Of a stretch of DNA of 64,000 nucleotides, positions 16,826-25,783 are shown piece by piece (position 1 is the first letter of the stretch; each line of letters opens with the position of its first letter). This stretch comes from Paenibacillus sambharensis. Lineage in GTDB: Bacteria; Bacillota; Bacilli; Paenibacillales; Paenibacillaceae. Below the pieces are notes generated by a model. It worked only from the letters and a program-made list of their open reading frames with translations, was not told the origin of the DNA and did not search any database. The translations under genes were made by a program, and so were the position numbers. The stretch lies in contig NZ_QKRB01000041.1 in assembly GCF_003233845.1 (NCBI RefSeq), positions 1 to 64,000 on the forward strand. The letters run 5' to 3'.

Positions 16826-17428
16826 CTACAGCTCCTCCCAGCGGAACGCAACTGTCTTCAAATCTACCGGTATCCCCGCCGTCACGAGAAAAACCCGTTC
16901 GCTAACCTCAGCTATTCGCCGGTTCAGGCGTCCTGCATGATCCCTGAACCGGCGGCCAAGCGGATATTCCGGTACAATTCCGCTGCCAACCTCGTTCGTC
17001 ACCAGAATAAGCGGACAGCGGACAGCCGCAGCGGCGGCAGCCAGCTCTTCCATCTTGGCATTCAGCTGCTCATCCCGCTCAGAACGTGACAATTGCATGT
17101 TTTCCTCCAGGAGCAGCATCTGATTCGTCAACCATAACGTCAAGCAATCCACGAGGATGGACGGCGCATCGGATTCTTCTCCTCCAGCGGCGTGACTCTC
17201 ATCCAGCTGCAGCAGTAAATCCGCAAGACGCAGCGGCGCCTCAATCGTCTCCCAGGAGAAGCCAGATTCCATCCTCGCAGCCTGATGCAGCGCAACACGT
17301 TCTTCCATCTCGCCATCATAAGGCTGAGAAGTCGCCACATAGATTCCCCGGCTGCCCAGCCTGGACGCCAGCTCCTCGGCGAAACCGCTCTTCCCGCTGC
17401 GCGCGCCGCCAGTTACAAGATAGGCCAT
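16826..17428 (-). CDS. cobU: Adenosylcobinamide kinase / adenosylcobinamide-phosphate guanylyltransferase CobU
   Basis: A 200-residue protein with Walker A GGARSGKSGFAEEL near its N terminus, then IYVATSQPYDGEMEERVALH, LVDCLTLWLTNQM and TNEVGSGIVPEYPLGRRFRD, all typical of CobU. It phosphorylates adenosylcobinamide and transfers GMP to give adenosylcobinamide-GDP. I chose the ATG at 17428 because AGGTG stands about nine bases before it; a GTG at 17440 directly after the cobT stop is the alternative. Confidence 0.95.
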   Translation of the reverse strand: MAYLVTGGARSGKSGFAEELASRLGSRGIYVATSQPYDGEMEERVALHQAARMESGFSWETIEAPLRLADLLLQLDESHAAGGEESDAPSILVDCLTLWLTNQMLLLEENMQLSRSERDEQLNAKMEELAAAAAAVRCPLILVTNEVGSGIVPEYPLGRRFRDHAGRLNRRIAEVSERVFLVTAGIPVDLKTVAFRWEEL

Positions 17429-17440
17429 TGCTTTAATCAC

Positions 17441-18499
17441 CTAGCCTTTCGTTACACCGGCGCTCTCGAAGGTTGCCATCTCGGACTGAAGGCGAACAGC
17501 CGCTTCTATAAGATGAAAGGCCAGAACGGCGCCAGTCCCTTCACCAAGCCGCATATCCAGCTTGAGGAACGGCGCCAGTCCAATCTCTTCCAACAGCTTG
17601 CTGTGACCACGCTCATGCGACTGATGGGAGCCGATCATATAAGCTGCCGAGGCAGGACACAGCCGGGCAGCCGCGAGAGCAGCGGCGGAAGAGATGAAGC
17701 CGTCAATGACAATCGGTTTTCGCTCGGCAGCAGCACCCAGAATCAGTCCTGTCAATCCAGCGATCTCAAGCCCGCCGACCTTCGCAAGCACGTCAAGCGG
17801 GTCTGCAGCGTCCGGCTCGTTCTGCTTGATTGCCCGGGCGATCACTTCGATTTTGTGGCCCAGACGCTCATCACTGATACCGGTTCCGCGCCCGGCAGCA
17901 TCCTCCACCGGAACGCCCGCCAGCACCGCATAGACTGCCGCACTGGCAGTTGTGTTGCCGATCCCCATCTCACCCGTTGCCAGCAGCTCCACTCCCTTGC
18001 CTGCAAGCTCTTCCGCGATTCTGGCACCGGCAAGGACAGCCTCCACCGCTTCTTCCCGGGTCATGGCAGCACCTTTCGCCATGTTAGCTGTGCCTCTCCT
18101 GACATTTCGCTGCAGCAGTCCGGGATGCTCCAGCGGTGAGGCCATGCCAATATCGACACAGATTATCTCCGCGCCTGCCTGCCGTGCCAGAACATTAACC
18201 GCCGCACCGCCAGCGAGGAAATTGGCCACCATTTGCGGGGTGACCTCCTGCGGGAATGCACTGACTCCCTCCTCGCATACTCCATGGTCGCCAGCCATCA
18301 CGACAACCGCCTTGCGTTCAACAGATGGTAAGGTCTGTCCTGTAATGCCTGCTAGCTGCTTAACGATATCTTCGAGCCTGCCCAGGCTTCCCGGAGGCTT
18401 CGTCAAGCTGTCCAAACGCTGGGCGGCCGCTGCAGCTGCAGCTTCATCGAGTCCTCCTACACGACTGATAACGGCCCGCAGTTCCTGTTCTCTTCCCAT
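17441..18499 (-). CDS. cobT: Nicotinate-nucleotide:dimethylbenzimidazole phosphoribosyltransferase CobT
   Basis: A 352-residue protein, the normal CobT length. SLTKPPGSLGRLE near residue 30, VVMAGDHGVCEEGVSAFPQEVT near 66-87, MGIGNTTASAA and the C-terminal LGEGTGAVLAF with the catalytic Glu near residue 317 are all present. It makes alpha-ribazole phosphate, the lower ligand precursor, from nicotinate mononucleotide and a base such as dimethylbenzimidazole. Gene order places it between the transporter and the assembly genes. Confidence 0.96.
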   Translation of the reverse strand: MGREQELRAVISRVGGLDEAAAAAAAQRLDSLTKPPGSLGRLEDIVKQLAGITGQTLPSVERKAVVVMAGDHGVCEEGVSAFPQEVTPQMVANFLAGGAAVNVLARQAGAEIICVDIGMASPLEHPGLLQRNVRRGTANMAKGAAMTREEAVEAVLAGARIAEELAGKGVELLATGEMGIGNTTASAAVYAVLAGVPVEDAAGRGTGISDERLGHKIEVIARAIKQNEPDAADPLDVLAKVGGLEIAGLTGLILGAAAERKPIVIDGFISSAAALAAARLCPASAAYMIGSHQSHERGHSKLLEEIGLAPFLKLDMRLGEGTGAVLAFHLIEAAVRLQSEMATFESAGVTKG

Positions 18500-18520
18500 C
18501 TTCGCACTCTCCCCATCTCA

Positions 18521-19306
18521 TCATTCTAAATCCTTGCCCCGCCGCAGCAGCACCTGCGGAACGCCATGCTCCGGATGCCGCAGCACAATCGGATCCGCGC
18601 CGTAAACACTACGGATCAGATCCGCTGTCAGCACCTCTTCCGGCGTGCCTGATGCAGCAATTTTGCCGTCTTGAAGGACGATGAGCTCGTCACAGTATTG
18701 TGCAGCCAAGTTAAGGTCATGAAGTACGGCTGCTACGGTCAAGCCTTCGTTCTTCTGCAATCGCCGCACCGTATCGAGCAGCTGCACCTGATAGCCGATG
18801 TCGAGGTAGGTCGTCGGCTCATCCAGCAGGATCAGCTGCGGCTGCTGCACGATGACCTTCGCTAACGCCACTCGCTGTCTCTCGCCCCCGCTAAGCTGGT
18901 TCAACCGCCGGCTCTCCATTCCGTGCAGGCCTACAAGCTCTAGAGCCCTGTCCACCAGCTCCTCCGCATCCTCCTCCTCTTGGCCCAGCCAATTCTGAAA
19001 CGGATAACGGCCCATAGCCACAATCTCACGCACGGTAAAAGCCGCCTTCGGCAGCGCTTCCTGCTGCAGCACGGCCAGCCAGCGGGCCAGCTCTTTACGT
19101 CCATATTGTTCGATCGGCCTGCCGCGAAGCCGGATCCGGCCTGACTGGTATGGCTCCACCCCCGACAGCAGACTGAGCAGCGTAGATTTGCCCGCACCAT
19201 TGGGGCCAATAATGCCGTACATCCTGTTCTCTCTCCATGTAAAAGAGATGTCCTGCAGAATATCTCTGCTGCCAATACGCTTATGTACCTGCTCCACTTC
19301 TATCAT
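18521..19306 (-). CDS. btuD: Cobalamin/cobinamide ABC transporter ATP-binding protein BtuD
   Basis: A 261-residue ABC ATPase. Walker A is GPNGAGKSTLL, the Q-loop is near residue 86, the signature is LSGGERQRVALA, Walker B is LILLDEPTTYLD and the H-loop is AVLHDLNLAAQYCD. It belongs to the FecE/BtuD group that powers iron-siderophore or corrinoid import. The riboswitch and the cob genes in the same operon argue for corrinoid as substrate. Its ATG overlaps the btuC stop in ATGA. Confidence 0.93.
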   Translation of the reverse strand: MIEVEQVHKRIGSRDILQDISFTWRENRMYGIIGPNGAGKSTLLSLLSGVEPYQSGRIRLRGRPIEQYGRKELARWLAVLQQEALPKAAFTVREIVAMGRYPFQNWLGQEEEDAEELVDRALELVGLHGMESRRLNQLSGGERQRVALAKVIVQQPQLILLDEPTTYLDIGYQVQLLDTVRRLQKNEGLTVAAVLHDLNLAAQYCDELIVLQDGKIAASGTPEEVLTADLIRSVYGADPIVLRHPEHGVPQVLLRRGKDLE

Positions 19307-20343
19307 GCGCTGCCCTCCTTAAGCCCGGCCTTGCGCCGCTTGAGCAAGTACGCAAAGAAAGGCGCTCCAACTAGAGCGGTAAGCACGCCGAGCGGAATCT
19401 CCTTGGGACTAAGCGCCATGCGGGCAAGCGTGTCAGCCCACAGCACATAAATGCCGCCAAGCAGGGCGGACAGCGGAACAATCAGCCTGTAGTCGGGTCC
19501 GGCTATAAGCCGGACCAAATGAGGCACGACCAGGCCGACAAAGCCGATGACACCGGTCACCGATACGGCTGCCGCGGTTAACAGCGTGCTGATGACGAGC
19601 ACTGCCAGCTTGGTACGCTCGACGCGTACGCCCAAATGCGCGGCCTGCCGCTCGCCTAATACCATCAGATTCATAGGCTGGGCAAATGCGGCGATTGCCG
19701 GCAGCCCCAGCAAGGCAAACGGGATCATGAGCAGCACATGCTCCCAGCCCCGCTTGGCAAGACTGCCCATCAGCCAGTATAGAATTTCATTCACCACGCT
19801 GTTCGACATGGAAATCATCAGCGATACGAATGAGCCTAGAAAAGCCTGTATAATAACACCGGATAAGATCAGCGTTTCAAGCTCCACCCGTCCTTCGGTT
19901 CGCCCCAGCCAGAATACAGCAAGCAGCGTCGCAAGTCCGGTCGCGAATGCAATGGCCGGAACCGTCCACATGCCCAGCACCGCCTGGAAGCCCATAAGAA
20001 TGATAAATGCGGCACCAACCGAGCTGCCCGAAGCGACACCGAGCGTGTAGGGATCAGCCAGCGGATTCCGCAGCACACCCTGAAACCCCGCGCCGGCAAG
20101 TCCAAGACAGGCGCCTACTAATACAGCCAGAATAACCCGGGACAGTCTGACCTGGAGGACGACGGCCTCTTCCAGCCTGGTCCACTGGGGCGGGGAATCT
20201 GCGTTCCAGGGGAGCTGATGAAGAAGAATCGCCCACACTTTGCCAACCGAAAGCCCCGCCGAGCCAAATGACAGCGTTACAACAACAGATACAGCAAGGA
20301 GAAGCATTGCTGCTCCTCCATAGGCTGTTATTTTCAGTTTCAT
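19303..20343 (-). CDS. btuC: Cobalamin/cobinamide ABC transporter permease BtuC
   Basis: A 346-residue FecCD-family permease with about ten membrane segments. GAGFQGVLRNPLADPYTLGVASG near residue 85-107 and the coupling-helix region GVIGFVGLVVPHLVRLIAGPD near 265 are family signatures. It forms the membrane channel for BtuF-delivered corrinoid. It lies 12 bases after btuF and overlaps btuD. Confidence 0.93.
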   Translation of the reverse strand: MKLKITAYGGAAMLLLAVSVVVTLSFGSAGLSVGKVWAILLHQLPWNADSPPQWTRLEEAVVLQVRLSRVILAVLVGACLGLAGAGFQGVLRNPLADPYTLGVASGSSVGAAFIILMGFQAVLGMWTVPAIAFATGLATLLAVFWLGRTEGRVELETLILSGVIIQAFLGSFVSLMISMSNSVVNEILYWLMGSLAKRGWEHVLLMIPFALLGLPAIAAFAQPMNLMVLGERQAAHLGVRVERTKLAVLVISTLLTAAAVSVTGVIGFVGLVVPHLVRLIAGPDYRLIVPLSALLGGIYVLWADTLARMALSPKEIPLGVLTALVGAPFFAYLLKRRKAGLKEGSA

Positions 20344-20355
20344 GATGTATGTCTG

Positions 20356-21390
20356 TTAGAAGCGGTCCGGATGAATCGCCTTCGCGACTTCAAGCAGGCC
20401 GTCTGTCAGACGCGGGCCAACCCGGACAAGCGGATCATTGGAAACTGCATGGACCTCGCCATTCTTGACCGCTGCGATTTCATTCCAGCCCGGACGGCTG
20501 TTGATGGCGTCAATGATTGTGGTGTCCTCGCCCATATCGGGGTAGATAATGACATCGGGATTCGCCTGCAGAATCTTCTCGGCATCCATCGCGAACCAGC
20601 CCTCCTGGTCTCCGGCTACATTCTCACCGCCTGCCAGTGTAACCACTTCGTCAAGGAACTTACCCTTGCCGACTGTCCAGCCCGGTGAGAATTCCAGATA
20701 CACCTTCTTGACCGGTGCTCCTTTTACAGCTTCCAGCACAGTCTGCAGCTCAGTTCTCATTTCCTCCGCGACTTCCTGTGCCTCCTGCTGGCGATTCACG
20801 ATCACGCCAATCTGCTCAATGTGGGCAATCGTCTCTTCGATTGTCTTAGGCTCAGAAGCAAACACCGTTACTCCCATCTTGCGAAGAGCTTCAACAGTTG
20901 ATCCATTCATGCTGCCGTTCGCGATGACAAGATCCGGATTAAGTCCGGCCACGGCCTCAATGTTTGTGTCCATACCGCCGACTTTCGGCTTGTCTGCTAC
21001 TTCCTCGGGATAATTGCTGTTGTCGTCAACGCCCGCTACCTGCTCGGATGCGCCAATCGCATACAGAATTTCCGTTTCGCTCGGAACCAGCGACACAACC
21101 CGCTCAGGCTCCTGTGCAATTACAACTTCGGTGCCTGTAGAATCAGTCAGAGTAAGCGGATAGGTTGTCTCACCTGCCGGTTCGGCTTCCGGTTCAGCCG
21201 GCGCCTCATCCGCAGCACCAGCGTTTCCTGTTGACCCGCTCTGCTGGCTCGCTTCTGTGTTGGTCTGGCTTCCGTTCCCCGTCTTATCGCCGCTTCCGCA
21301 GGCGGCAAGCAGGGCCAGCGTCAGTACGAGCATAGCCGTAAGGAGTACCTGCCTATAGCGGGAGTGGAATTTCGTGTTCTGTTCAGTCAT
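20356..21390 (-). CDS. btuF: Corrinoid-binding lipoprotein BtuF
   Basis: A 344-residue lipoprotein. Its signal peptide ends in the lipobox LAAC near residue 31, followed by a Ser/Gly/Asn-rich then Glu/Ala/Pro-rich linker to about residue 75. The type III periplasmic-binding fold contains ERVVSLVPSETEILYAIGAS and LNPDLVIANGSM. Such proteins capture corrinoid or ferric siderophore outside the membrane. The riboswitch directly upstream makes a corrinoid ligand likely. It is the first gene of the ten-gene operon. Confidence 0.93.
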   Translation of the reverse strand: MTEQNTKFHSRYRQVLLTAMLVLTLALLAACGSGDKTGNGSQTNTEASQQSGSTGNAGAADEAPAEPEAEPAGETTYPLTLTDSTGTEVVIAQEPERVVSLVPSETEILYAIGASEQVAGVDDNSNYPEEVADKPKVGGMDTNIEAVAGLNPDLVIANGSMNGSTVEALRKMGVTVFASEPKTIEETIAHIEQIGVIVNRQQEAQEVAEEMRTELQTVLEAVKGAPVKKVYLEFSPGWTVGKGKFLDEVVTLAGGENVAGDQEGWFAMDAEKILQANPDVIIYPDMGEDTTIIDAINSRPGWNEIAAVKNGEVHAVSNDPLVRVGPRLTDGLLEVAKAIHPDRF

Positions 21391-21421
21391 GGTGTATCAT
21401 CCTCCTGTAGTAAATAAGTGA

Positions 21422-21465
21422 TAAAAAAAGAAAGAACATTCCCGACGGGAGTGTCGGAAATGTTC
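21422..21465 (-). terminator. Riboswitch expression-platform terminator
   Basis: On the minus strand GAACATTTCCGAC pairs with GTCGGGAATGTTC (21465-21434), 13 base pairs with one G-U pair and a six-base loop, followed by TTTCTTTTTTTAT. It stands about 35 bases before the btuF start, so riboswitch control is most likely by premature termination. Confidence 0.9.
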
Positions 21466-21574
21466 GTTGTCTCAACTGCCGAGTAGGCAGAACGTCTACG
21501 TATCCGGTTGTCCAGGCGGGACGGATTCGCAAGGCATGAGTCAATCTCCAACACTTCCCTAGATCCGCGTAGGT

Positions 21575-21795
21575 AGCGTTAATCCGGGTTCAGGCAGGTG
21601 TCTGACTAGAGCCTTGCAAGCGGACGTCCTCCCGGTTACCCGGTGCAAAACGCGGCGCTTGTCCATCCTGTATGCTCGATAGGCATAAGCAGGCAGCTCG
21701 TTACAGTGGCGGGACCGTGCCGGAATCTACCGGACTTCCCTATTAAGCCGCCTCCCGCCTGTCAGGCAGGAGATTCGGCACCTGTTCCCTAATCG
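21575..21795 (-). promoter_or_regulatory. Cobalamin riboswitch
   Basis: On the minus strand the aptamer shows the conserved order GGTGCC (21782-21777), TTAATAGGGAAGTCCGGT, GTCCCGCCACTGTAA (about 21712-21698) and the B12 box AGTCAGACACCTGCCTG (21607-21591). These match the adenosylcobalamin aptamer core. Bound cofactor should let the terminator at 21422-21465 form and turn off the whole uptake and salvage operon. The exact aptamer ends are approximate. Confidence 0.95.
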
Positions 21796-21818
21796 ATGAA
21801 GTTGTTTCTGCAATGGTT

Positions 21819-21848
21819 ACTATAGCACTGAACGGCATTTATTGTCTA
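21819..21848 (-). promoter_or_regulatory. Sigma-A-type promoter of the cobalamin operon
   Basis: On the minus strand TAGACA (21848-21843) and TATAGT (21824-21819) are separated by 18 bases. Transcription would begin near 21811, about 30 bases before the aptamer, as expected for a riboswitch leader. Confidence 0.6.
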
Positions 21849-21907
21849 CAGCCTGCACTTATCGCTAAACGGTCAAGCTGCGCTTACCGTTCAGCCTGTC
21901 TGCATCC

Positions 21908-22219
21908 TTATTCGCCGGAAACGGTCGCTTCCATCCAGCTCAGCATGCCGCCAGTGACATTAGTCACTGATACACCTTGAGCGTGCAGATAGTCACACAC
22001 CTTGCCGCTTCTGCCGCCGCTTCTGCAGATCAGAATGACAGGCTCCTCACCGGCATTCAGCTCATCGAGGCGGTCTTCAAGCTCTGACATCGGTATCAGT
22101 CTTGCCTCGGCGATATGCTCTTCCTGCCATTCATCCCGCTCGCGCACGTCCACAAGATTAAGCTTCTCTCCCTTGCGAAGACGCTCTGCCAATTCAGTCG
22201 TTGTGATCTCTGGATACAT
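21908..22219 (-). CDS. Rhodanese-domain protein
   Basis: A 103-residue single-domain rhodanese. The active-site loop is CRSGGRSGK with the catalytic Cys near residue 65, preceded by NLVDVRERDEWQEEHI and followed by NVTGGMLSWM. It should carry persulfide sulfur in the cytoplasm. Its gene overlaps the DUF1992 gene by 26 bases and has its own GAAGGAGAG ribosome site, so the two are translated from one message. Confidence 0.93.
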   Translation of the reverse strand: MYPEITTTELAERLRKGEKLNLVDVRERDEWQEEHIAEARLIPMSELEDRLDELNAGEEPVILICRSGGRSGKVCDYLHAQGVSVTNVTGGMLSWMEATVSGE

Positions 22220-22601
22220 CTCTGCTCTCTCCTTCCAATTGTCGCTTCACTTGTTCCTTATACTGGCCGAATGCGCCGCTGTCCGTGAAGCCGCGCTGTT
22301 CCATTAGCAGCCTGTAACGGAGCTGCTTCTCCGTCAGCTGTCTGCGCAGCTCTTCCTTCCCGGCTTCACTCGTACCCATTCGGATCATATCCTGCAGTGT
22401 AACCATTTCCTTGGCCAGCTGTACCTCTTCCGGCACGATACCGGCATTCTTAAGCATAATGTAGCCTGACCTCAGCTCTTCAGGCACATGGGACAGGTCG
22501 TCCAGCTTGAGGGGCTTGCCTTCTCCAGGAAGGTTCTTAAGCTCGCCCCGTTCGATCGCTTCGCGTATCTTCTCTTCCGCCATCCTGCGCATATATTCCA
22601 T
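22194..22601 (-). CDS. DUF1992 / DnaJ-homologue-domain protein
   Basis: A 135-residue protein starting MEYMRRMAEEKIREAIERGE, chosen because GGAGGGTG precedes this ATG at seven bases; the frame extends upstream to 22625 without such a site. The N-terminal pattern AEEKIREAIERGELKNLPGEGKPL is the hallmark of the DUF1992 family, often annotated as DnaJ-like. The rest is helical and charged. The function is unknown. It is joined to the rhodanese gene. Confidence 0.88.
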   Translation of the reverse strand: MEYMRRMAEEKIREAIERGELKNLPGEGKPLKLDDLSHVPEELRSGYIMLKNAGIVPEEVQLAKEMVTLQDMIRMGTSEAGKEELRRQLTEKQLRYRLLMEQRGFTDSGAFGQYKEQVKRQLEGESRDVSRDHND

Positions 22602-22763
22602 GCTGACACCCTCCTGGCTGTACACCCGGTGTAGGTTTTGTCACTAGCATTGTATCGCTTCCGGGTTATGGAAGTCCAGTAGTTCCATTAGCATTCATGG
22701 TGCAGGCAAGTTCATTCTTGTCCTATACAGGCACAACAACTTGTATGAAGCCCAAATAAACAA

Positions 22764-22811
22764 GCCGCCCGTCTGAAACCGTGCTGACCGGCATCGGTTC
22801 AAACAGGCGGC
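22764..22811 (-). terminator. Terminator of the MoxR/VWA operon
   Basis: GCCGCC(C)GT(C)TGAAACCG (from 22764) pairs with CGGTTCAAACAGGCGGC (to 22811) in a long stem. On the minus strand it is followed by TTGTTTATTTGGG. It starts six bases beyond the stop of the last gene. Confidence 0.8.
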
Positions 22812-22816
22812 CCGCT

Positions 22817-25783
22817 TCACGGTCTGCCTCTCTTCTTGGCTGCAAGCAGCCGGTTCATGGTACTGCTTCCGCTCTTATCGTCGGCGGATGGTTCGTCAGC
22901 CGTCGAATCACGCTTAGGCTTGGGCTCCGGCTTGAATTCTGGCTTGAGCTTTGACTTAGGCTCTGACTTCGGCTCTGGGTTCGGGTTTGGCATGCCGGCT
23001 TGGGCTGTCTTGTGAAGCCCGGACTGCTGCCTGACCGTATCCCTCTGCGCTTCGGTTGTTCGTCCATGTTCCTCTGTACGGCCTGGCAGCCGAACGGACC
23101 TGCTCTTGCTGTTCTGAAGCCTGGCAAGCACGTCAGTTCCCGCTGCAGGGCCTTCTCGGGCCAGCCGTCCCTGGCGCCTGAACAGCAAGGCAAACCAGGC
23201 TCCAATTCGATCCCAAGGCAAGGATAACCGGCGTACAGCAATGTCAAGCAGCCACAGGATCAGGCTTGCTAGGAGAAGCAGCCGGGATATGTCCAGCCAC
23301 TCTCTGCTGGATTCAGCAGGTATACCAAATGCTTCTTCCGGCCGGTCAGCCGCCAGAACCCGGCCGCCAGTCAGTTCGGCCAGCTGCTTCAGTCTGGCAA
23401 TCCCGTCTTCGGGAGTCAGCTTGTATTCAGGCGAATAGGGGACGACAAAACCGGTCGTCACAGCGGACTCGAACTCCTGCGCTTTATCATCATCATCTGG
23501 GCTGCCGGCCACGGTATCTTCTGTGTGCTCACGAATCTGTGCCATATAGACACCAGGAGCTGCTGCAGGAAGAGTTGCCGTGTAGCTCCCTCCGCCGGCC
23601 GGCAGCGGTTCAACGACAAGCCGGCTCCCCAGCTCATCGGTAATAACCGACGAAATCGAAGGAATAGTTGAGTCCGAGGCGCCAGTAGCCTGGAATTCCA
23701 GCATAGTATCCTGACCGGACTGCTGCGCGCTGATCTGGTAGGGATCGCTCGTGAACTGCGGGAATGTCCACTTCACCCACTGCACCAGCACCTCCGGAAA
23801 TTCCGGCCACTGCGTCCAATCTCCGGCCCACTTGCCTTGAGCGTCACTGGTCCAGGCCACCGACCGGCCGGAGCCGAACTGCCATCTTGCCAGCAGCGGG
23901 TCGCCCATAGGCGTAACAAGCACCGATTCCGCTGTATCCTTAGCCGTTGTGGCTACGTACGCATCAACAGCCGGAACCCCGCCCTCGAAGAGGTAGCGCC
24001 AGCCGCCTGCGCTGCCCAGCACTGGCGTGAAACGATTTTCTACAATATAAGTCCGCGACATCATAACGGCTTCACGGCTGAAGATCGCCGGTATCGTGCT
24101 TTGGTCATTCGTAAAGTAGTAACGGCCTTTCGCCTGTTCAGCAAGCCGGGACAGCAGAGCTGTATCCGAACCATCCCCAACGGCAACCGTGGACATCGTA
24201 ATTTGCTCTTCTACCATCGTGTTCGTAAGCTTCTGGTACCCGGAGTTGCCTGCAGACTGGCCATCTGTCAGCAGAATAATATGCTTGCGTTCGGCTTCCA
24301 CATCAAGCATCCGGTTAAGGGCAGTGCTTACCGCGGGATAAATTTCCGTGCCGCCGTCAGCCTGAATGCCCTGAATGGCATTATTCACCGCGTCCCTCTC
24401 GGTAAGCTTAACCGGCTCGATTACCCACCACGGCGAGCCGTCAAAGGCAACCACTCCTACGGTGTCCTGATCCCGCATCAACTCTACAGTACGGAGTGCC
24501 GCTTCCTTGGCCAGTTCCATATTACCGCCCTGCATACTGCCTGATTTATCAATGACCAGGATCAAGGCCAGGGACGGCAGCTGACGCCTGCCCTGAAGCT
24601 CCATATGGACCGGCAGCGCACGCTCAACCGGCGTCTTGAAGTACCCGCCAAGTCCGTAGCTGTCTTCCCCGCCCAGCATCATAAGCCCGATGCCATAATC
24701 TCTGACCGCGGTCTCCAGATGTTTCATCGGGCCTCCGGCTATACGTGTAGCGGGAACATTATGAAGGATGATGCTGTCATACCCGGCGTAATCGGCAAGC
24801 TCGGCGGGAAGCTGCTCTGGGAGTATGAGCTCGTATGGTATCAGTGAAGCCTTAAGCGCTTGCGTGATATTGGCGGAGCTGCCGCTCTGCCCTTCAACAA
24901 TCAGAACCTTCGGAGGACCATCCACACGGCTGAATGCATAGGCAGCATTATTGGCTGCCTGCTCATCCTCAGCTGCATTAATCTCAGCCCTGTAGCGGTG
25001 AATTCCAGGCTCGGTCGCCACACTCTGCAGCGCAAACCTGTTCTCGCCTCGCTCCAATACAACCGTCTCAACTGCCTTCTCCCGGTTATCTTCATACAGC
25101 CGCAGCTCGGCTTCACCGGATATCGTGCTCTGTACGGTAATTTCTAATGTAAATTTTTCGCCAAGCTTAAGGGAAGCCGGAACAGTCAGGGAGTCTACCG
25201 CCGCATCCATACGCTCAGCTGCCGGGTACGTTACAACATCCACAATGATTCCCTGCTCAGCAAGGCGCTTGCCCTGCTTCAGAAGATCTCCGACATTATC
25301 CTCGCCGTCCGAGAGGAGAATAAGCCGGCCGCCTCCCTGCAGCAGGCTTGCCCCCAGCTGCAGACCGCTTGCGGCATGGCTGAACGAATCATTGACGGCT
25401 GCCCGGAACGGGAAGGTGCTGGCTGGTTCAGCTGACAACGTCCGTTCGACCATGGCCTGCAGTCCGTAAGAGACAACGGCAGCCCGATCTGCGGGATCCT
25501 TGGTTTCCAGTGCAGACACGATCCACTCTCCCAAAGCTGTGCCCGCCTGCATGCTGGCCGACCGGTCCGAGACAAAGACGATATCCCGGTGTTCATATTC
25601 AGCATAAGGCCGCATACCGGCTGTCACCATAATCAGCAGAATGACAATCAGCGACCGGATAACGACAGCTGCCGCCTTCCTGAATCCTGTCAAGCGCTGT
25701 GCAGACCAGATGGTCCAGTAAATAAAGACAGCAGCCGGAATGAAGAGCAGCAGTGCCAAAGGCTGATCAAACTGCACTCCCAC
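22817..25783 (-). CDS. Large membrane protein with two VWA domains and an amidotransferase-like domain
   Basis: A 988-residue protein, last of the eight-gene operon. An N-terminal pair of membrane segments (residues about 8-60) resembles BatA. A first VWA domain with MIDAS DRSAS follows near 72, then a beta-rich CARDB-like region, a glutamine-amidotransferase-like fold (VLIVEGQSG to LMMLGGEDSYGLGG, residues about 295-375) with no evident catalytic Cys, and a second VWA domain with MIDAS DKSGSMQGG near 410. Another membrane segment is near 855 (LLLLASLILWLLDIAV). The tail of about 110 residues is hydrophilic with repeated PEPKSEPKSK-type units. MIDAS sites bind metal and partner proteins. The GTG start follows GGGGGGTG and overlaps the previous gene by 17 bases. 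The function is not known. Confidence 0.85.
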   Translation of the reverse strand: MGVQFDQPLALLLFIPAAVFIYWTIWSAQRLTGFRKAAAVVIRSLIVILLIMVTAGMRPYAEYEHRDIVFVSDRSASMQAGTALGEWIVSALETKDPADRAAVVSYGLQAMVERTLSAEPASTFPFRAAVNDSFSHAASGLQLGASLLQGGGRLILLSDGEDNVGDLLKQGKRLAEQGIIVDVVTYPAAERMDAAVDSLTVPASLKLGEKFTLEITVQSTISGEAELRLYEDNREKAVETVVLERGENRFALQSVATEPGIHRYRAEINAAEDEQAANNAAYAFSRVDGPPKVLIVEGQSGSSANITQALKASLIPYELILPEQLPAELADYAGYDSIILHNVPATRIAGGPMKHLETAVRDYGIGLMMLGGEDSYGLGGYFKTPVERALPVHMELQGRRQLPSLALILVIDKSGSMQGGNMELAKEAALRTVELMRDQDTVGVVAFDGSPWWVIEPVKLTERDAVNNAIQGIQADGGTEIYPAVSTALNRMLDVEAERKHIILLTDGQSAGNSGYQKLTNTMVEEQITMSTVAVGDGSDTALLSRLAEQAKGRYYFTNDQSTIPAIFSREAVMMSRTYIVENRFTPVLGSAGGWRYLFEGGVPAVDAYVATTAKDTAESVLVTPMGDPLLARWQFGSGRSVAWTSDAQGKWAGDWTQWPEFPEVLVQWVKWTFPQFTSDPYQISAQQSGQDTMLEFQATGASDSTIPSISSVITDELGSRLVVEPLPAGGGSYTATLPAAAPGVYMAQIREHTEDTVAGSPDDDDKAQEFESAVTTGFVVPYSPEYKLTPEDGIARLKQLAELTGGRVLAADRPEEAFGIPAESSREWLDISRLLLLASLILWLLDIAVRRLSLPWDRIGAWFALLFRRQGRLAREGPAAGTDVLARLQNSKSRSVRLPGRTEEHGRTTEAQRDTVRQQSGLHKTAQAGMPNPNPEPKSEPKSKLKPEFKPEPKPKRDSTADEPSADDKSGSSTMNRLLAAKKRGRP

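Noticed and set aside
17285-18139. Plus-strand frame of 284 codons
   Set aside because: Antisense to cobU and cobT with no ribosome site.
21466-21574. Possible second riboswitch between the B12 box and the terminator
   Set aside because: No conserved aptamer motifs; best read as the antiterminator part of the first riboswitch.
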